This document shows positions 8,614 to 16,151 of a DNA stretch of 64,000 nt, piece by piece (within the stretch, counting starts at the first letter, position 1; every line of letters starts with the position of its first letter). This DNA comes from Isoptericola chiayiensis (GTDB lineage: Bacteria > Actinomycetota > Actinomycetes > Actinomycetales > Cellulomonadaceae). Under the pieces are notes generated by a model. It was not told the DNA's origin. It searched no databases and saw nothing but the letters and a program-made list of their open reading frames with translations. The translations under genes were made by a program, and so were the position numbers. The stretch lies in NCBI RefSeq assembly GCF_013149805.1, contig NZ_JABEZT010000003.1:496001-560000 (forward strand), in the 5' to 3' direction.

Positions 8614-9332
8614 TGGCCGCGGGCACGCTCGCCTCCGCCCGCATCGGCGTCATCACGTTCCCGGGCACCCTGGACGATCGCGACGCGGCCCGCGCCGTGC
8701 GGCTGGCCGGCGGGGAGCCGGTGTCCCTGTTCCACGCGGACGGAGACCTGCAGGGGGTCGACGCCGTCGTGCTGCCCGGCGGGTTCTCCTACGGCGACTA
8801 CCTGCGGGCCGGGGCGATCAGCCGGTTCGCGCCCGCGATGGACGCCGTCGTGGACGCCGCTCGTGGCGGGATGCCGGTGCTCGGCATCTGCAACGGCTTC
8901 CAGGTCCTCACCGAGGCGCACCTGCTGCCGGGGTCCATGATCAAGAACGACCACCTGCACTTCGTGTGCCGCGAGCAGGTCCTGGCCGTGGAGAACGCGT
9001 CCACGGCGTGGACCAACCGGTACGAGCAGGGTCAGCACATCACGATCCCGCTGAAGAACCAGGACGGCCAGTTCGTCGCCGACGAGCGCACCCTGGACGA
9101 GCTCGAGGGGGAGGGCCGCGTCGCTTTCCGCTACGTCGGGACCAACCCGAACGGTTCGCGCCGCGACATCGCCGGCATCACCAACGCCGCCTGCAACGTG
9201 GTGGGGCTCATGCCGCACCCGGAGCACGCGGTGGAGGCCGGGTTCGGCCCCGAGGCCGCCGACGGCACCAAGACGGGTGTGGACGGGCTGGGCTTCTTCA
9301 CGTCCGTGCTCGCGGCCCTCGTCCACGCATGA
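8613..9332 (+). CDS. purQ: FGAM synthase glutaminase subunit PurQ
   Basis: Class I glutamine amidotransferase that supplies ammonia to PurL. The 239 residues contain [15 protein letters not shown], the nucleophile elbow GICNGFQVL with the catalytic Cys, and the His-Glu pair in MPHPEHAVE. It is slightly longer than the ~225-residue norm because of a short N-terminal extension. It overlaps purS by one base and the acetyltransferase gene downstream by ATGA (9329-9332), so the operon is purS-purQ-GNAT. Confidence 0.97.
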   Translation: MAAGTLASARIGVITFPGTLDDRDAARAVRLAGGEPVSLFHADGDLQGVDAVVLPGGFSYGDYLRAGAISRFAPAMDAVVDAARGGMPVLGICNGFQVLTEAHLLPGSMIKNDHLHFVCREQVLAVENASTAWTNRYEQGQHITIPLKNQDGQFVADERTLDELEGEGRVAFRYVGTNPNGSRRDIAGITNAACNVVGLMPHPEHAVEAGFGPEAADGTKTGVDGLGFFTSVLAALVHA

Positions 9333-9838
9333 GCCTCGAGGTCGGCACCGCGACGGTCGAGATCGTCGAGGTCCCCTGGGACGACGCCGAGGCGGTCGCG
9401 CTGCGTGCCGAGGCCGTCGCCGACCTGGGCCGCCGCTACGGCGGTGACGAGGACGCCAAGGAGGTCATCGACCCGGCGAGCATCGTCGTGACGCTCCTGG
9501 CGCGGGTCGACGGCGTGACCGCGGGGTGCGGCAGCGTCCGGGACGTCTCCGGCACCGACGACGGCCGCGGGCACGGCACCGCCCATCCCGCCGCGACCGG
9601 CGAGGTCAAGCGGGTCTACGTGCTCCCCGAGCACCGGGGCCACGGCGTTGCCCGGCGACTCATGGGCGAGCTCGAGCGTGCCGCCCGGCAGGTCGGGTTC
9701 CGGCGCTTCGTGCTGGAGACCGGCACCGCCCAGCCCGAGGCGATGGCGATGTACGTCGCCCTCGATTACGCGCCGATCGAGTCGTACGGCCGGTACGCCG
9801 CCGAGGACGACCAGCGCTGCTACGGCAAGGACCTCTGA
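9329..9838 (+). CDS. GNAT family N-acetyltransferase
   Basis: A 169-residue acetyltransferase. The acetyl-CoA binding segment is [24 protein letters not shown] (quoted in part; the key Q/R-x-x-G-x-G/A turn is HRGHGVA), followed by [20 protein letters not shown], the usual last strands. The substrate is unknown. It overlaps purQ by four bases, so it is expressed with purSQ, but I see no known role for an acetyltransferase in purine synthesis. The stop is 30 bp before the opposing luciferase-like gene. Confidence 0.88.
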   Translation: MSLEVGTATVEIVEVPWDDAEAVALRAEAVADLGRRYGGDEDAKEVIDPASIVVTLLARVDGVTAGCGSVRDVSGTDDGRGHGTAHPAATGEVKRVYVLPEHRGHGVARRLMGELERAARQVGFRRFVLETGTAQPEAMAMYVALDYAPIESYGRYAAEDDQRCYGKDL

Positions 9839-9845
9839 CTCTGCT

Positions 9846-9861
9846 CGTCCGCGAGCGGACG
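9846..9861. terminator. Hairpin between convergent genes
   Basis: A perfect 7-bp stem CGTCCGC / GCGGACG closed by a GA dinucleotide (the real loop will open one or two pairs) lies in the 30-bp gap between two convergent stops. Confidence 0.4.
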
Positions 9862-9868
9862 GGAGCGC

Positions 9869-10744
9869 TCAGTCGGCGAGCCGCGGCCTGACCTCACGGC
9901 CCAGGAACGCCGCCAGCCCGGCCAGGTCCGGCTCGTCGGCGGTGGGCTGGATCGCGACGGCGGTCGCCCCGGCATCGGCCAGGGCCCGCACGCCCGCGGC
10001 GACCTCGTCGGCGCCGCCCGCCGCCCCGATCCCGCTCGCCGGCTCGGCGCCCCACTGGGGCAGCTCGGCCGCGAGTCGGTCCGCCGCGTGCGGACCCGTC
10101 GCGACGATCAGCGTGGCGTGCACGTCGACCAGCTCGCGTCCGACGGCGGTCGCAGCGTCCCGGGTGATGGCCACGGCGTCGCGCACGGCGTCGGGGGTGA
10201 GCGCGTTGCCCAGGATCAGCCCGTCGCCGAGCTCGCCGGTCAGCGCCAGCGTGCGGGGGCCGAACCCACCCGTCCACAGGGGCACCGGCGTCGTCGGCGG
10301 CCAGTCGAGGCGCACGGCGTCGAGCGTCACGTACCGGCCCGACGTCGTCACCTGGCCGCCGTCGAGCAGGCTGCGCAGCGCCTCGAGGTGCTCGCGCAGC
10401 AGCGTCAGCGGCGAGTCGACGCGCACGCCCGACTGGCCCATCCACGACTGCACTCCGTGCCCCACGGCGGGGACGAACCGGCCCGGGAACGACCGGGCCA
10501 GGGTGGCGATCTCCATCGCGGTCAGCGCCGTGCTGCGCAGCGGGGCGGGCATGAGCCCCAGCCCGACGCGGATCCGGTCCGTCCACGCCAGCGCGGCGGC
10601 CGCCGAGGCGAGCCCGCTCTGCTTGAAGCAGTCCTCCCAGACCCACAGGTCGTCGAGGCCGGCGTCCTCGGCCGCCGTGGCCAGGGTGCGCAGCGACTCC
10701 GGGGCGTGGGTGGGGACGTGGGCGATGCCGAGGCGGACGGTCAT
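9869..10744 (-). CDS. Luciferase-like (LLM) F420/FMN-dependent oxidoreductase
   Basis: A 291-residue TIM-barrel monooxygenase or dehydrogenase of the luciferase-like superfamily. It shows RLGIAHVPTHAPESL, AAEDAGLDDLWVWED, RIRVGLGLMPAPLRS, GRFVPAVGHGVQSWM and VPLWTGGFGPRTLAL, in the order typical of the actinobacterial F420-dependent group. The cofactor is inferred from the family and taxon. The ATG follows GGAG. It is the last gene of a three-gene minus-strand set (acetyltransferase, MBL hydrolase, this gene), with only 7 bp to the gene upstream. Substrate unknown. Confidence 0.85.
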   Translation of the reverse strand: MTVRLGIAHVPTHAPESLRTLATAAEDAGLDDLWVWEDCFKQSGLASAAAALAWTDRIRVGLGLMPAPLRSTALTAMEIATLARSFPGRFVPAVGHGVQSWMGQSGVRVDSPLTLLREHLEALRSLLDGGQVTTSGRYVTLDAVRLDWPPTTPVPLWTGGFGPRTLALTGELGDGLILGNALTPDAVRDAVAITRDAATAVGRELVDVHATLIVATGPHAADRLAAELPQWGAEPASGIGAAGGADEVAAGVRALADAGATAVAIQPTADEPDLAGLAAFLGREVRPRLAD

Positions 10745-10751
10745 CGCTCCA

Positions 10752-11525
10752 TCATGCCCCTCCGGGCCGCCGCAGGTACGCGAGCTGGGCCGCCACCGAC
10801 TGGCGCGCCGCCGGGAGCACCGACGGGTCGACGTCGGCGTAGACGTGGGTGACGACGTCGTCCACCCCGGCGTCCGTGCCGAGCACCTCCAGGGCGGCGC
10901 GCACCTGGTCGAGCCGTTCGATCCGGTGGGCCCGGTAGGCCCGGACGGCCGCACCCAGGTCCTCGATCTCGGGACCGTGGGCGGGCAGCCCGAGACGACC
11001 GTCACCCACGCGCTCCAGCGCGTCCAGACTGGCGAGGTAGTCGGCCAGCGAGCCGTCGGGTTCCGCGATGACGGTGGTGCCGCGGCCGAGCACCGTGTCA
11101 CCGGTCAGCACCACCGGCTCCTGGTCGGCGCCGGTGACCACGAACGACACCGAGTCGCCCGTGTGGCCGGGCGTGGCGAGCACCTCGATGCGGACACCAC
11201 CGGCCTCGATCACCTCACCGGCGCTCAACGGGTCCCCACCGTGGCAGTGCTCCGGGTCGGCGGCGCGGACCGGGGCGCCCGTCAGCTCGCGCAGCCGCGG
11301 TGCGCCCGCGGTGTGGTCGGCGTGCCGGTGCGTGATCAGGATCAGCACGACCGGGCCGGCCGTGGCGAGCGCCGCCAGGTGGATGCCGTCGTCGGGCCCC
11401 GGGTCCACCACGACGCACGCCGCCGCACCCGGAGCCCGCAGCACGACCGAGCGGGTGCCGTCCAGCGTCATCGGGCCGGGGTTGTCCGCACGCAGCACGG
11501 AGATCGACGGGGTCAGGGTGCGCAC
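10752..11525 (-). CDS. MBL-fold metallo-hydrolase (LACTB2-like)
   Basis: A 257-residue metallo-beta-lactamase-fold hydrolase. The zinc motif THRHADHTAG (HxHxDH), GHTGDSVSFV and LTGDTVLGRGTTVI supply the metal ligands, and the C-terminal ~80 residues form the helical/winged-helix tail of the LACTB2 group, whose studied members are nucleases or thioesterase-like enzymes. The GTG start at 11525 lies inside the end of the acetyltransferase gene upstream (13-base overlap) and gives a proper N-terminus (TPSISVLRADNPGPMTLDG). Activity on RNA or small thioesters cannot be decided here. Confidence 0.83.
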   Translation of the reverse strand: MRTLTPSISVLRADNPGPMTLDGTRSVVLRAPGAAACVVVDPGPDDGIHLAALATAGPVVLILITHRHADHTAGAPRLRELTGAPVRAADPEHCHGGDPLSAGEVIEAGGVRIEVLATPGHTGDSVSFVVTGADQEPVVLTGDTVLGRGTTVIAEPDGSLADYLASLDALERVGDGRLGLPAHGPEIEDLGAAVRAYRAHRIERLDQVRAALEVLGTDAGVDDVVTHVYADVDPSVLPAARQSVAAQLAYLRRPGGA

Positions 11526-12139
11526 GGCGCGGCCTCCGGGGGCGCGTAGGTCAGCCACTGCTCGTCGACGACGTACCCGAGTCGGGCGTTCGCCCGCAGG
11601 ATGGCCTCGTTCTCGGTGGCGCCGCCGGTGCGGAAGCGGCGCACGCCGTCGCCGAGGAGGCCCAGGACCGAGGCGGCCTTCACGGCGGTGGCCACGGCGC
11701 GCTCCCGCCACACCGGCGCCACGACGGTGAAGTCCGTCTCCGCCGTCCGACCGTCGCGGTCGACGAACGTCATCGCCACCAGCTCGCCGCCGTCGAACGC
11801 CCCGTACCCGCGCCGCACGTCGGTGGGTCGGGCGGTGCTCGGCGTCAGCGGCAGGTGCGCCGTCGCGGGGCCACCGGGGTGGTCGTCGAGGGTCGCGGCG
11901 TCCAGGGCGAGCGCGTCCTCCACGTCGTCGGCGGTGAGCGGGCGGACGGCGAGGTCCGGTCCGACGGCGGTCACCGCGTCGCGCAGCCGGCTCACGTCCA
12001 CGTCGTCGGCCGTCAGCACGGCGCCCCACGACCGCGCGACCACCGTCCAGCCGTCGGCCTCGAGCCGGACGCGCTGCGGGTCGTCGTCGCGCAGCACCGG
12101 GGTCGGGCTCGGCGTTCTGGCAGTGGGGGGCACGGTCAC
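11513..12139 (-). CDS. GNAT-like acetyltransferase
   Basis: A 208-residue protein with a GNAT-type C-terminal half. GYGAFDGGELVAMTFVDRDG matches the central strands and WRERAVATAVKAASVLGLL the CoA-binding helix, though the usual Q/R-x-x-G-x-G turn is weak. TGGATENEAILRANARLGY is the typical last block. The N-terminal ~75 residues (with RLEADGWTVVARSWGAVLTADDV) match related proteins that begin with an extra alpha/beta segment. First gene of the minus-strand trio; a GCGAG precedes its GTG start. Substrate unknown. Confidence 0.72.
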   Translation of the reverse strand: MTVPPTARTPSPTPVLRDDDPQRVRLEADGWTVVARSWGAVLTADDVDVSRLRDAVTAVGPDLAVRPLTADDVEDALALDAATLDDHPGGPATAHLPLTPSTARPTDVRRGYGAFDGGELVAMTFVDRDGRTAETDFTVVAPVWRERAVATAVKAASVLGLLGDGVRRFRTGGATENEAILRANARLGYVVDEQWLTYAPPEAAPCAP

Positions 12140-12205
12140 CTCGCAGGTCGTGGTCGCCCGCTCACGATACCGACGTCCGCCCGGAGTCGTCCGGTCGGCC
12201 CGCCG

Positions 12206-12592
12206 TCACACGAGGCGGATCGGCCCCTGGTAGCGGGCGACGGTCGAGTCGCTGGTCAGGAGCGTGGAGCCGGTGAGCAGGGCCTGGGCGACCAGGAGGC
12301 GGTCGAACGGGTCCTGGTGGATCGGCGGCAGGTCGGCGGCGGCCGCGGCGTGCGCACCGTCGACGGCGAGCTCGGTGAACCCCAGCGAGAGCGTCGAGGC
12401 GCGTGCGACGTGCGGATTGAGGTCGAAGTCCGGTCGGCCGAGGCGGTACTTGATGCCGATCTCCCAGATGTTCACCGCGCTGAACCAGATGTCCGGCTCC
12501 CGGTCGGCGAGGATCTCGGCCGCCGCGTCGGGCAGGCGGTCCGGGTAGCCGAGCGTCCACACGAGGATGTTCGTGTCGAGCAGATACCTCAC
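12206..12592 (-). CDS. PIN-domain toxin (VapC/DUF family ribonuclease)
   Basis: A 128-residue PIN nuclease, the toxin of a type II toxin-antitoxin pair. LLDTNILVWTLG carries the first acidic residue, VNIWEIGIKY the conserved Glu, and HQDPFDRLLVAQAL with TLLTSDS the remaining acidic residues and strand. WEIGIKYRLG places it in the group of PIN toxins paired with Phd/YefM antitoxins rather than VapB. Its ATG overlaps the antitoxin stop (12589-12592), so translation is coupled with the antitoxin first. Targets of such enzymes are usually tRNA or rRNA; nothing here tells which. Confidence 0.9.
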   Translation of the reverse strand: MRYLLDTNILVWTLGYPDRLPDAAAEILADREPDIWFSAVNIWEIGIKYRLGRPDFDLNPHVARASTLSLGFTELAVDGAHAAAAADLPPIHQDPFDRLLVAQALLTGSTLLTSDSTVARYQGPIRLV

Positions 12593-12870
12593 CGCTCAGC
12601 TCCCGGTGCGTCCGCGGCGCTCGGGGTGTCCGCCGTACCGCCGTGGAACATCGCGACGATCTCGTCCTGAGCCCAGGTGTCGAAGTCGTCCGGCATCGAG
12701 AACTGGCCCGCCAGCGGCCCGAGGCGGCGACGGCTCGGCACCGGGACCTCCGGGGTCAGGCGTGCCACCGGCTTGCCGGCGCGTGCGATGACGATCTCCT
12801 CGCCCGCCTCGACCTCGGCGAGCAGGCGGGACAGGTGGGTCTTCGCCTCGTGCACGTTGACGGTCTTCAC
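12589..12870 (-). CDS. Phd/YefM-type antitoxin
   Basis: A 93-residue antitoxin. The N-terminal DNA-binding/dimerisation part TVNVHEAKTHLSRLLAEVE and GEEIVIARAGKPVARLTP is the standard Phd/YefM fold. The C-terminal tail from about residue 50 (FSMPDDFDTWAQDEIVAMF) is acidic and aromatic, as expected for the toxin-wrapping region. The GTG start at 12870 gives the exact family N-terminus. It is upstream of and overlaps the PIN toxin. An 8-bp inverted repeat lies just upstream and is a probable autorepression site. Confidence 0.9.
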   Translation of the reverse strand: MKTVNVHEAKTHLSRLLAEVEAGEEIVIARAGKPVARLTPEVPVPSRRRLGPLAGQFSMPDDFDTWAQDEIVAMFHGGTADTPSAADAPGAER

Positions 12871-12888
12871 GGTCTGCTCCCTGACTCA

Positions 12889-12915
12889 GGTGGACTCAGT
12901 CCAACTTAGTCCACC
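12889..12915. promoter_or_regulatory. Operator of the toxin-antitoxin operon
   Basis: GGTGGACT (12889-12896) and AGTCCACC (12908-12915) form a perfect inverted repeat with an 11-bp spacer. The spacer's first half makes a second, nested palindrome GGACTCAGTCC (12892-12902). On the minus strand TAAGTT (12908-12903) is a -10 candidate lying inside the repeat, so binding would block transcription. Phd-type antitoxins bind such sites with their toxin. Confidence 0.65.
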
Positions 12916-12941
12916 TCGGCGCCGCCGCGCAGCGGGCGGGC

Positions 12942-14003
12942 TCACGCGAGGGCGCCGGCCAGCAGCTCCAGGGTCTGCACCCGGCCGGGGGTGGCGTCCA
13001 GGGGCTCGGTCGCGTAGGTGCCGGCCACCGGGACGACCATGACCTCGTCGACGCCGTGGCGGTCGGCGAGCCGGCGGATCTCGGCGGCGGCGTCGTCGGC
13101 GGTGCCGATGAGCCATCGCGGGCGCATGTCCTCGATCATCTGCTGCCCGAGCCCGTCGAGCGGGGCGGCGAGCGCCTTGTCGACGGTCTCCGCGGTGCCC
13201 ATCGGCTTGCCGGTGCGCAGCCGGGCCATCGCGCGCAGCTGCGGCAGCGCCCGCTCGTGCGCCTCCTCGGCGGTCGGGGCCACGACGGCGTTGACGGTGA
13301 GGAAGGTGCGCGGCTCCGGGTGTGCCTCGCTGGGACGGTACCCGTCGCGGTAGAGGGCGAGCACCTGGTCGATGCCGGCCCCGGAGAAGTGGTTGGCGAA
13401 CACGTACGGCAGCCCGAGCTCGGCGGCCAGGCGTGCCGAGTAGTCCGAGGATCCCAGCAGCCACAGGGTCGGGGCGGCGGTCGCGGCGGGGGTGGCGTGC
13501 ACGTCGTAGGTCTTGCCGTCGGTCAGCCGCAGCCGGGCGCCCTCCGGCTCCATGAGCGCGAGGATGTTGCGCACGTGCTCCGGGAACCTCTCGACGTCCG
13601 ACGTCGGTCCGGAGGAACGCAGCAGCGCCGTCACGACGGGGTCAGAGCCGGGGGCGCGGCCGATGCCGAGGTCGATGCGGCCCGGGGCGAGGGCCTCCAG
13701 CGCGGCGAACTGCTCGGCCACCACGAGGGGGGCGTGGTTCGGCAGCATGACACCGCCCGACCCGACGCGGATGCGCGACGTGCGCGCCGCGGCCGCGGCG
13801 ATCATCACCGGGGGCGTGGAGGCCGCCACGGCGGGCATGTTGTGGTGCTCGGCGAACCAGTAGCGCGCGAACCCGAGGTCGTCGGCACGCTCCACGAGGG
13901 TCATCGAGGACGCGAGCGCCTGGGCGCTGGACTGCCCGGAGCGGACGGGGACGAGGTCGAGCACGGAGAGGGCGGGGGTGGTGGGCATGCCGGTGTCGTT
14001 CAT
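12942..14003 (-). CDS. Luciferase-like flavin monooxygenase (YhbW-type group 1)
   Basis: A 353-residue enzyme of the bacterial luciferase superfamily. LSVLDLVPVRSGQSSAQAL, DDLGFARYWFAEHHNMPAV, RIRVGSGGVMLPNHAPLVVA and GRIDLGIGRAPGSDP are the hallmarks of 'luciferase family oxidoreductase, group 1', which use FMNH2. Substrates are not known for most members. No good Shine-Dalgarno marks the start; ATG at 14003, 13988 or 14015 would all keep the domain whole, and I chose 14003. The gene stands alone, divergent from the FUSC-like gene. Confidence 0.85.
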   Translation of the reverse strand: MNDTGMPTTPALSVLDLVPVRSGQSSAQALASSMTLVERADDLGFARYWFAEHHNMPAVAASTPPVMIAAAAARTSRIRVGSGGVMLPNHAPLVVAEQFAALEALAPGRIDLGIGRAPGSDPVVTALLRSSGPTSDVERFPEHVRNILALMEPEGARLRLTDGKTYDVHATPAATAAPTLWLLGSSDYSARLAAELGLPYVFANHFSGAGIDQVLALYRDGYRPSEAHPEPRTFLTVNAVVAPTAEEAHERALPQLRAMARLRTGKPMGTAETVDKALAAPLDGLGQQMIEDMRPRWLIGTADDAAAEIRRLADRHGVDEVMVVPVAGTYATEPLDATPGRVQTLELLAGALA

Positions 14004-14095
14004 CGCCCAGGTCAACCGGTGGCGGCGCGGTGCCTATTCCGGATGCGCGGGCGGCGTCGTGCGGTGACGATCACTTCCGGACGAGAGGGAGGACG

Positions 14096-15199
14096 ATGGT
14101 CGAGGAACGTGGTCGACGGGTGGCTCGTGCGCTGTACGGCGCCTGGCTGCGCTACCCGCGGTTGTCGATGGCGGTCCGGGGCGGCATCGCCGCCGGGCTG
14201 GCGTGGCTGGTGGGGATCTACGTGCCCCACCCGCTGGGAGACTTCCCCTACTACGCGCCGCTCGGTGCGGTCATCGCGACGACCAGCACGCTGGTGCGGT
14301 CCGTCCAGGACTCGGTGCGGGTCACGGTCGCGGTGCTGCTCGGTGCGTTGATCGCCCGGCTCGCCGACTGGCTCCTGCCGGTCGGTCCCTTCTCGATCGC
14401 GCTCGTCGTCGCCGTCGCGCTGCTGTGCTCGAGCTGGCGGGTCTTCCGCGAGACGGGGAGCTGGGTGGCGACCTCCGCCCTCTTCGTGCTGATCCTCGGC
14501 AACGCCGACGCGTTGTCGTTCGTCGGGTCCTTCGCCGGACTGGTGGCGATCGGCGCCCTCGTGGGCATCGGCGTGAACTTCCTGCTGCCGCCGCTGCACC
14601 TGACCCCGGCGGAGAACGCCCTCGACGGCCTGAGCACGTTGCTCGCCCACGAGGCCGAGGACCTGGCCGACGTGCTCGACGAGACCGGTGACGTCCCGGT
14701 CGAGGACTGGGAGGACCGCCGCGCGGCGCTGCAGCCGGTGCTGGAGAGGACGCGGGAGTCGGTGCGCCAGAGCCGCGAGGCGGCCCGGGTGAACCCGCGG
14801 GTGCGCCGCTACCGGCGGTGGACCCGCGGGCAGGACGTGCGCGCCCGCGAGCTGGAGACCGTGGCCGCGTCCGTCGACGTCGTCGTCACGCTGCTCGTCG
14901 ACACGGGGGAGCCCGTCCGGCTGCCCGAGAGCCTGTGCGGTCCGCTCGCCCGGTCCCTGCGCTCCCTGGCCGAGGTCCTGCGGGCGGACGCCTGGAGCGA
15001 GGACCGGGACAGGCTCGTCGACGAGCTGCAGGGTCAGGTCCGGGGCTTCCGGGACCGGTTGCTGGAGCTGGAGAGCCCGCCCGGGGAGGGGCTGGTGGCC
15101 GGATCGGTGGCCGTCGCCCTGCGCCGCGCGTCCGACGCGTTCACGCGGGTGCGGCCGGACGACGTCGACGAGGAGGTCGTCCGGACCGACCCGCGGTGA
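14096..15199 (+). CDS. FUSC-like / aromatic acid exporter family membrane protein
   Basis: A 367-residue inner-membrane protein. The N-terminal ~165 residues hold about five to six hydrophobic segments (MAVRGGIAAGLAWLVGIYV, APLGAVIATTSTLVRS, VTVAVLLGALIARLADWLL and so on), with the APLGAVI and TLVRSVQDS pattern of FUSC/ArAE transporters. The C-terminal ~200 residues are soluble, helical and rich in Arg and Glu. It resembles half-size actinobacterial FUSC proteins; aromatic acid export is the family idea, not shown here. ATG at 14096 is chosen because GGGAGG sits just before it; an in-frame GTG lies 66 bases upstream. Confidence 0.75.
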   Translation: MVEERGRRVARALYGAWLRYPRLSMAVRGGIAAGLAWLVGIYVPHPLGDFPYYAPLGAVIATTSTLVRSVQDSVRVTVAVLLGALIARLADWLLPVGPFSIALVVAVALLCSSWRVFRETGSWVATSALFVLILGNADALSFVGSFAGLVAIGALVGIGVNFLLPPLHLTPAENALDGLSTLLAHEAEDLADVLDETGDVPVEDWEDRRAALQPVLERTRESVRQSREAARVNPRVRRYRRWTRGQDVRARELETVAASVDVVVTLLVDTGEPVRLPESLCGPLARSLRSLAEVLRADAWSEDRDRLVDELQGQVRGFRDRLLELESPPGEGLVAGSVAVALRRASDAFTRVRPDDVDEEVVRTDPR

Positions 15200-15203
15200 C
15201 GGG

Positions 15204-15608
15204 TCACTCGCCGACGGCGGCGACCGCCTCGACCTCGACGAGCTGGTCGGGGTATCCGAGCACGGTGACGCCCAGCAGCGTGCTGGGCACGTCGTGGTCG
15301 CCGAACGCGGCACGGACGACGTCCCACACCGCGACGAGATCGGCCTGGTCCGTCGAGGCCACGAGCACGCGGGTGTACGCCACGTCGTCGATGCCGGCGC
15401 CCGCGTCGGTGAGGGCCTGGCGGAGGTTCGCCACGACCTGGTGCGCCTGGGCGACCGGGTCGCCGGGCGCGACGGTGCGTCCGTCGGCGTCGAGCGGGCA
15501 GGCGCCGGCCAGGTGGATCAGCCGGGTGCCGGCCGGGACGACCGAGGCGTAGGCGTAGTCGACGTCGGTGGTCAGGACGTCGGAGCGGACGAGCCGGACC
15601 CCGCTCAC
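15204..15608 (-). CDS. RidA/YjgF family protein
   Basis: A 134-residue RidA-like protein. RidA enzymes hydrolyse reactive enamine/imine intermediates from PLP enzymes; this subgroup is not certainly a deaminase. LIHLAGACPLDADGRTVAPGD, AQAHQVVANLRQALTDAG, VAYTRVLVASTDQ and PSTLLGVTVLGYPDQLVEVEAVA follow the family order. The Arg that binds the carboxylate in true RidA appears replaced in the STLLGV segment, so activity is uncertain. The GTG start overlaps the upstream acetyltransferase stop by four bases. Confidence 0.85.
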   Translation of the reverse strand: MSGVRLVRSDVLTTDVDYAYASVVPAGTRLIHLAGACPLDADGRTVAPGDPVAQAHQVVANLRQALTDAGAGIDDVAYTRVLVASTDQADLVAVWDVVRAAFGDHDVPSTLLGVTVLGYPDQLVEVEAVAAVGE

Positions 15609-16111
15609 GAGGCGACCCCCGTCCGGGACGCGCCGGCCAGCGCCGTGAGCGCCGCGCCGTCGACGCGGTGGGTGGTCCACTCGTCCTGCGGGGTGGAACC
15701 GAGGGACCGGTAGAAGGCGATCGCGGGCTCGTTCCAGTTCAGCACGCACCACTCGAGGCGGCGCCACCCGCGTTCGACGCAGATCTCGGCCAGACGGGTC
15801 AGCAGCGCCCGGCCGGCGCCGCCGCCGCGGTGGGCGGGGTCGACGAACAGGTCCTCGAGCCAGATGCCGTTCTGTCCGGTCCAGGTCGAGAACGTCAGGA
15901 ACCAGATCGCGATGCCGACGACCTCGCCGTCGACCTCCGCGACGAGCCCGTGCGTGGTCGGGGTGCCCGACGTCGGGAACAAGGCCACCGTGAAGTCTTC
16001 CTCGGTGGCCTCGACGGCGTCGGGCTCACGCTCGTAGGTGGCCAGCGCGTGGACCAGTCGCAGGATCGCGGGGACGTCGTCGGAGGTGGCGGTGCGGATC
16101 GTCGGGCTCAC
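15605..16111 (-). CDS. GNAT acetyltransferase (diamine/spermidine acetyltransferase-like)
   Basis: A 168-residue acetyltransferase resembling the SAT1-like group: IRTATSDDVPAILRLVHALA at the start, then WTGQNGIWLEDLFVDPAHRG with the CoA turn HRGGGAGRALL, and RLEWCVLNWNEPAIAFYRSLG. The WLEDLFV and LNWNEPAI blocks are typical of that group; the natural amine is unknown. TAGACT at 16123-16118 (minus strand) lies six bases before the GTG start with no Shine-Dalgarno, so the mRNA is probably leaderless. It is co-transcribed with the RidA gene (GTGA overlap). Confidence 0.88.
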   Translation of the reverse strand: MSPTIRTATSDDVPAILRLVHALATYEREPDAVEATEEDFTVALFPTSGTPTTHGLVAEVDGEVVGIAIWFLTFSTWTGQNGIWLEDLFVDPAHRGGGAGRALLTRLAEICVERGWRRLEWCVLNWNEPAIAFYRSLGSTPQDEWTTHRVDGAALTALAGASRTGVAS

Positions 16112-16151
16112 GCGGCGAGTCTATGGCGCAGGCCGGGCTGACGGCGTCGCG

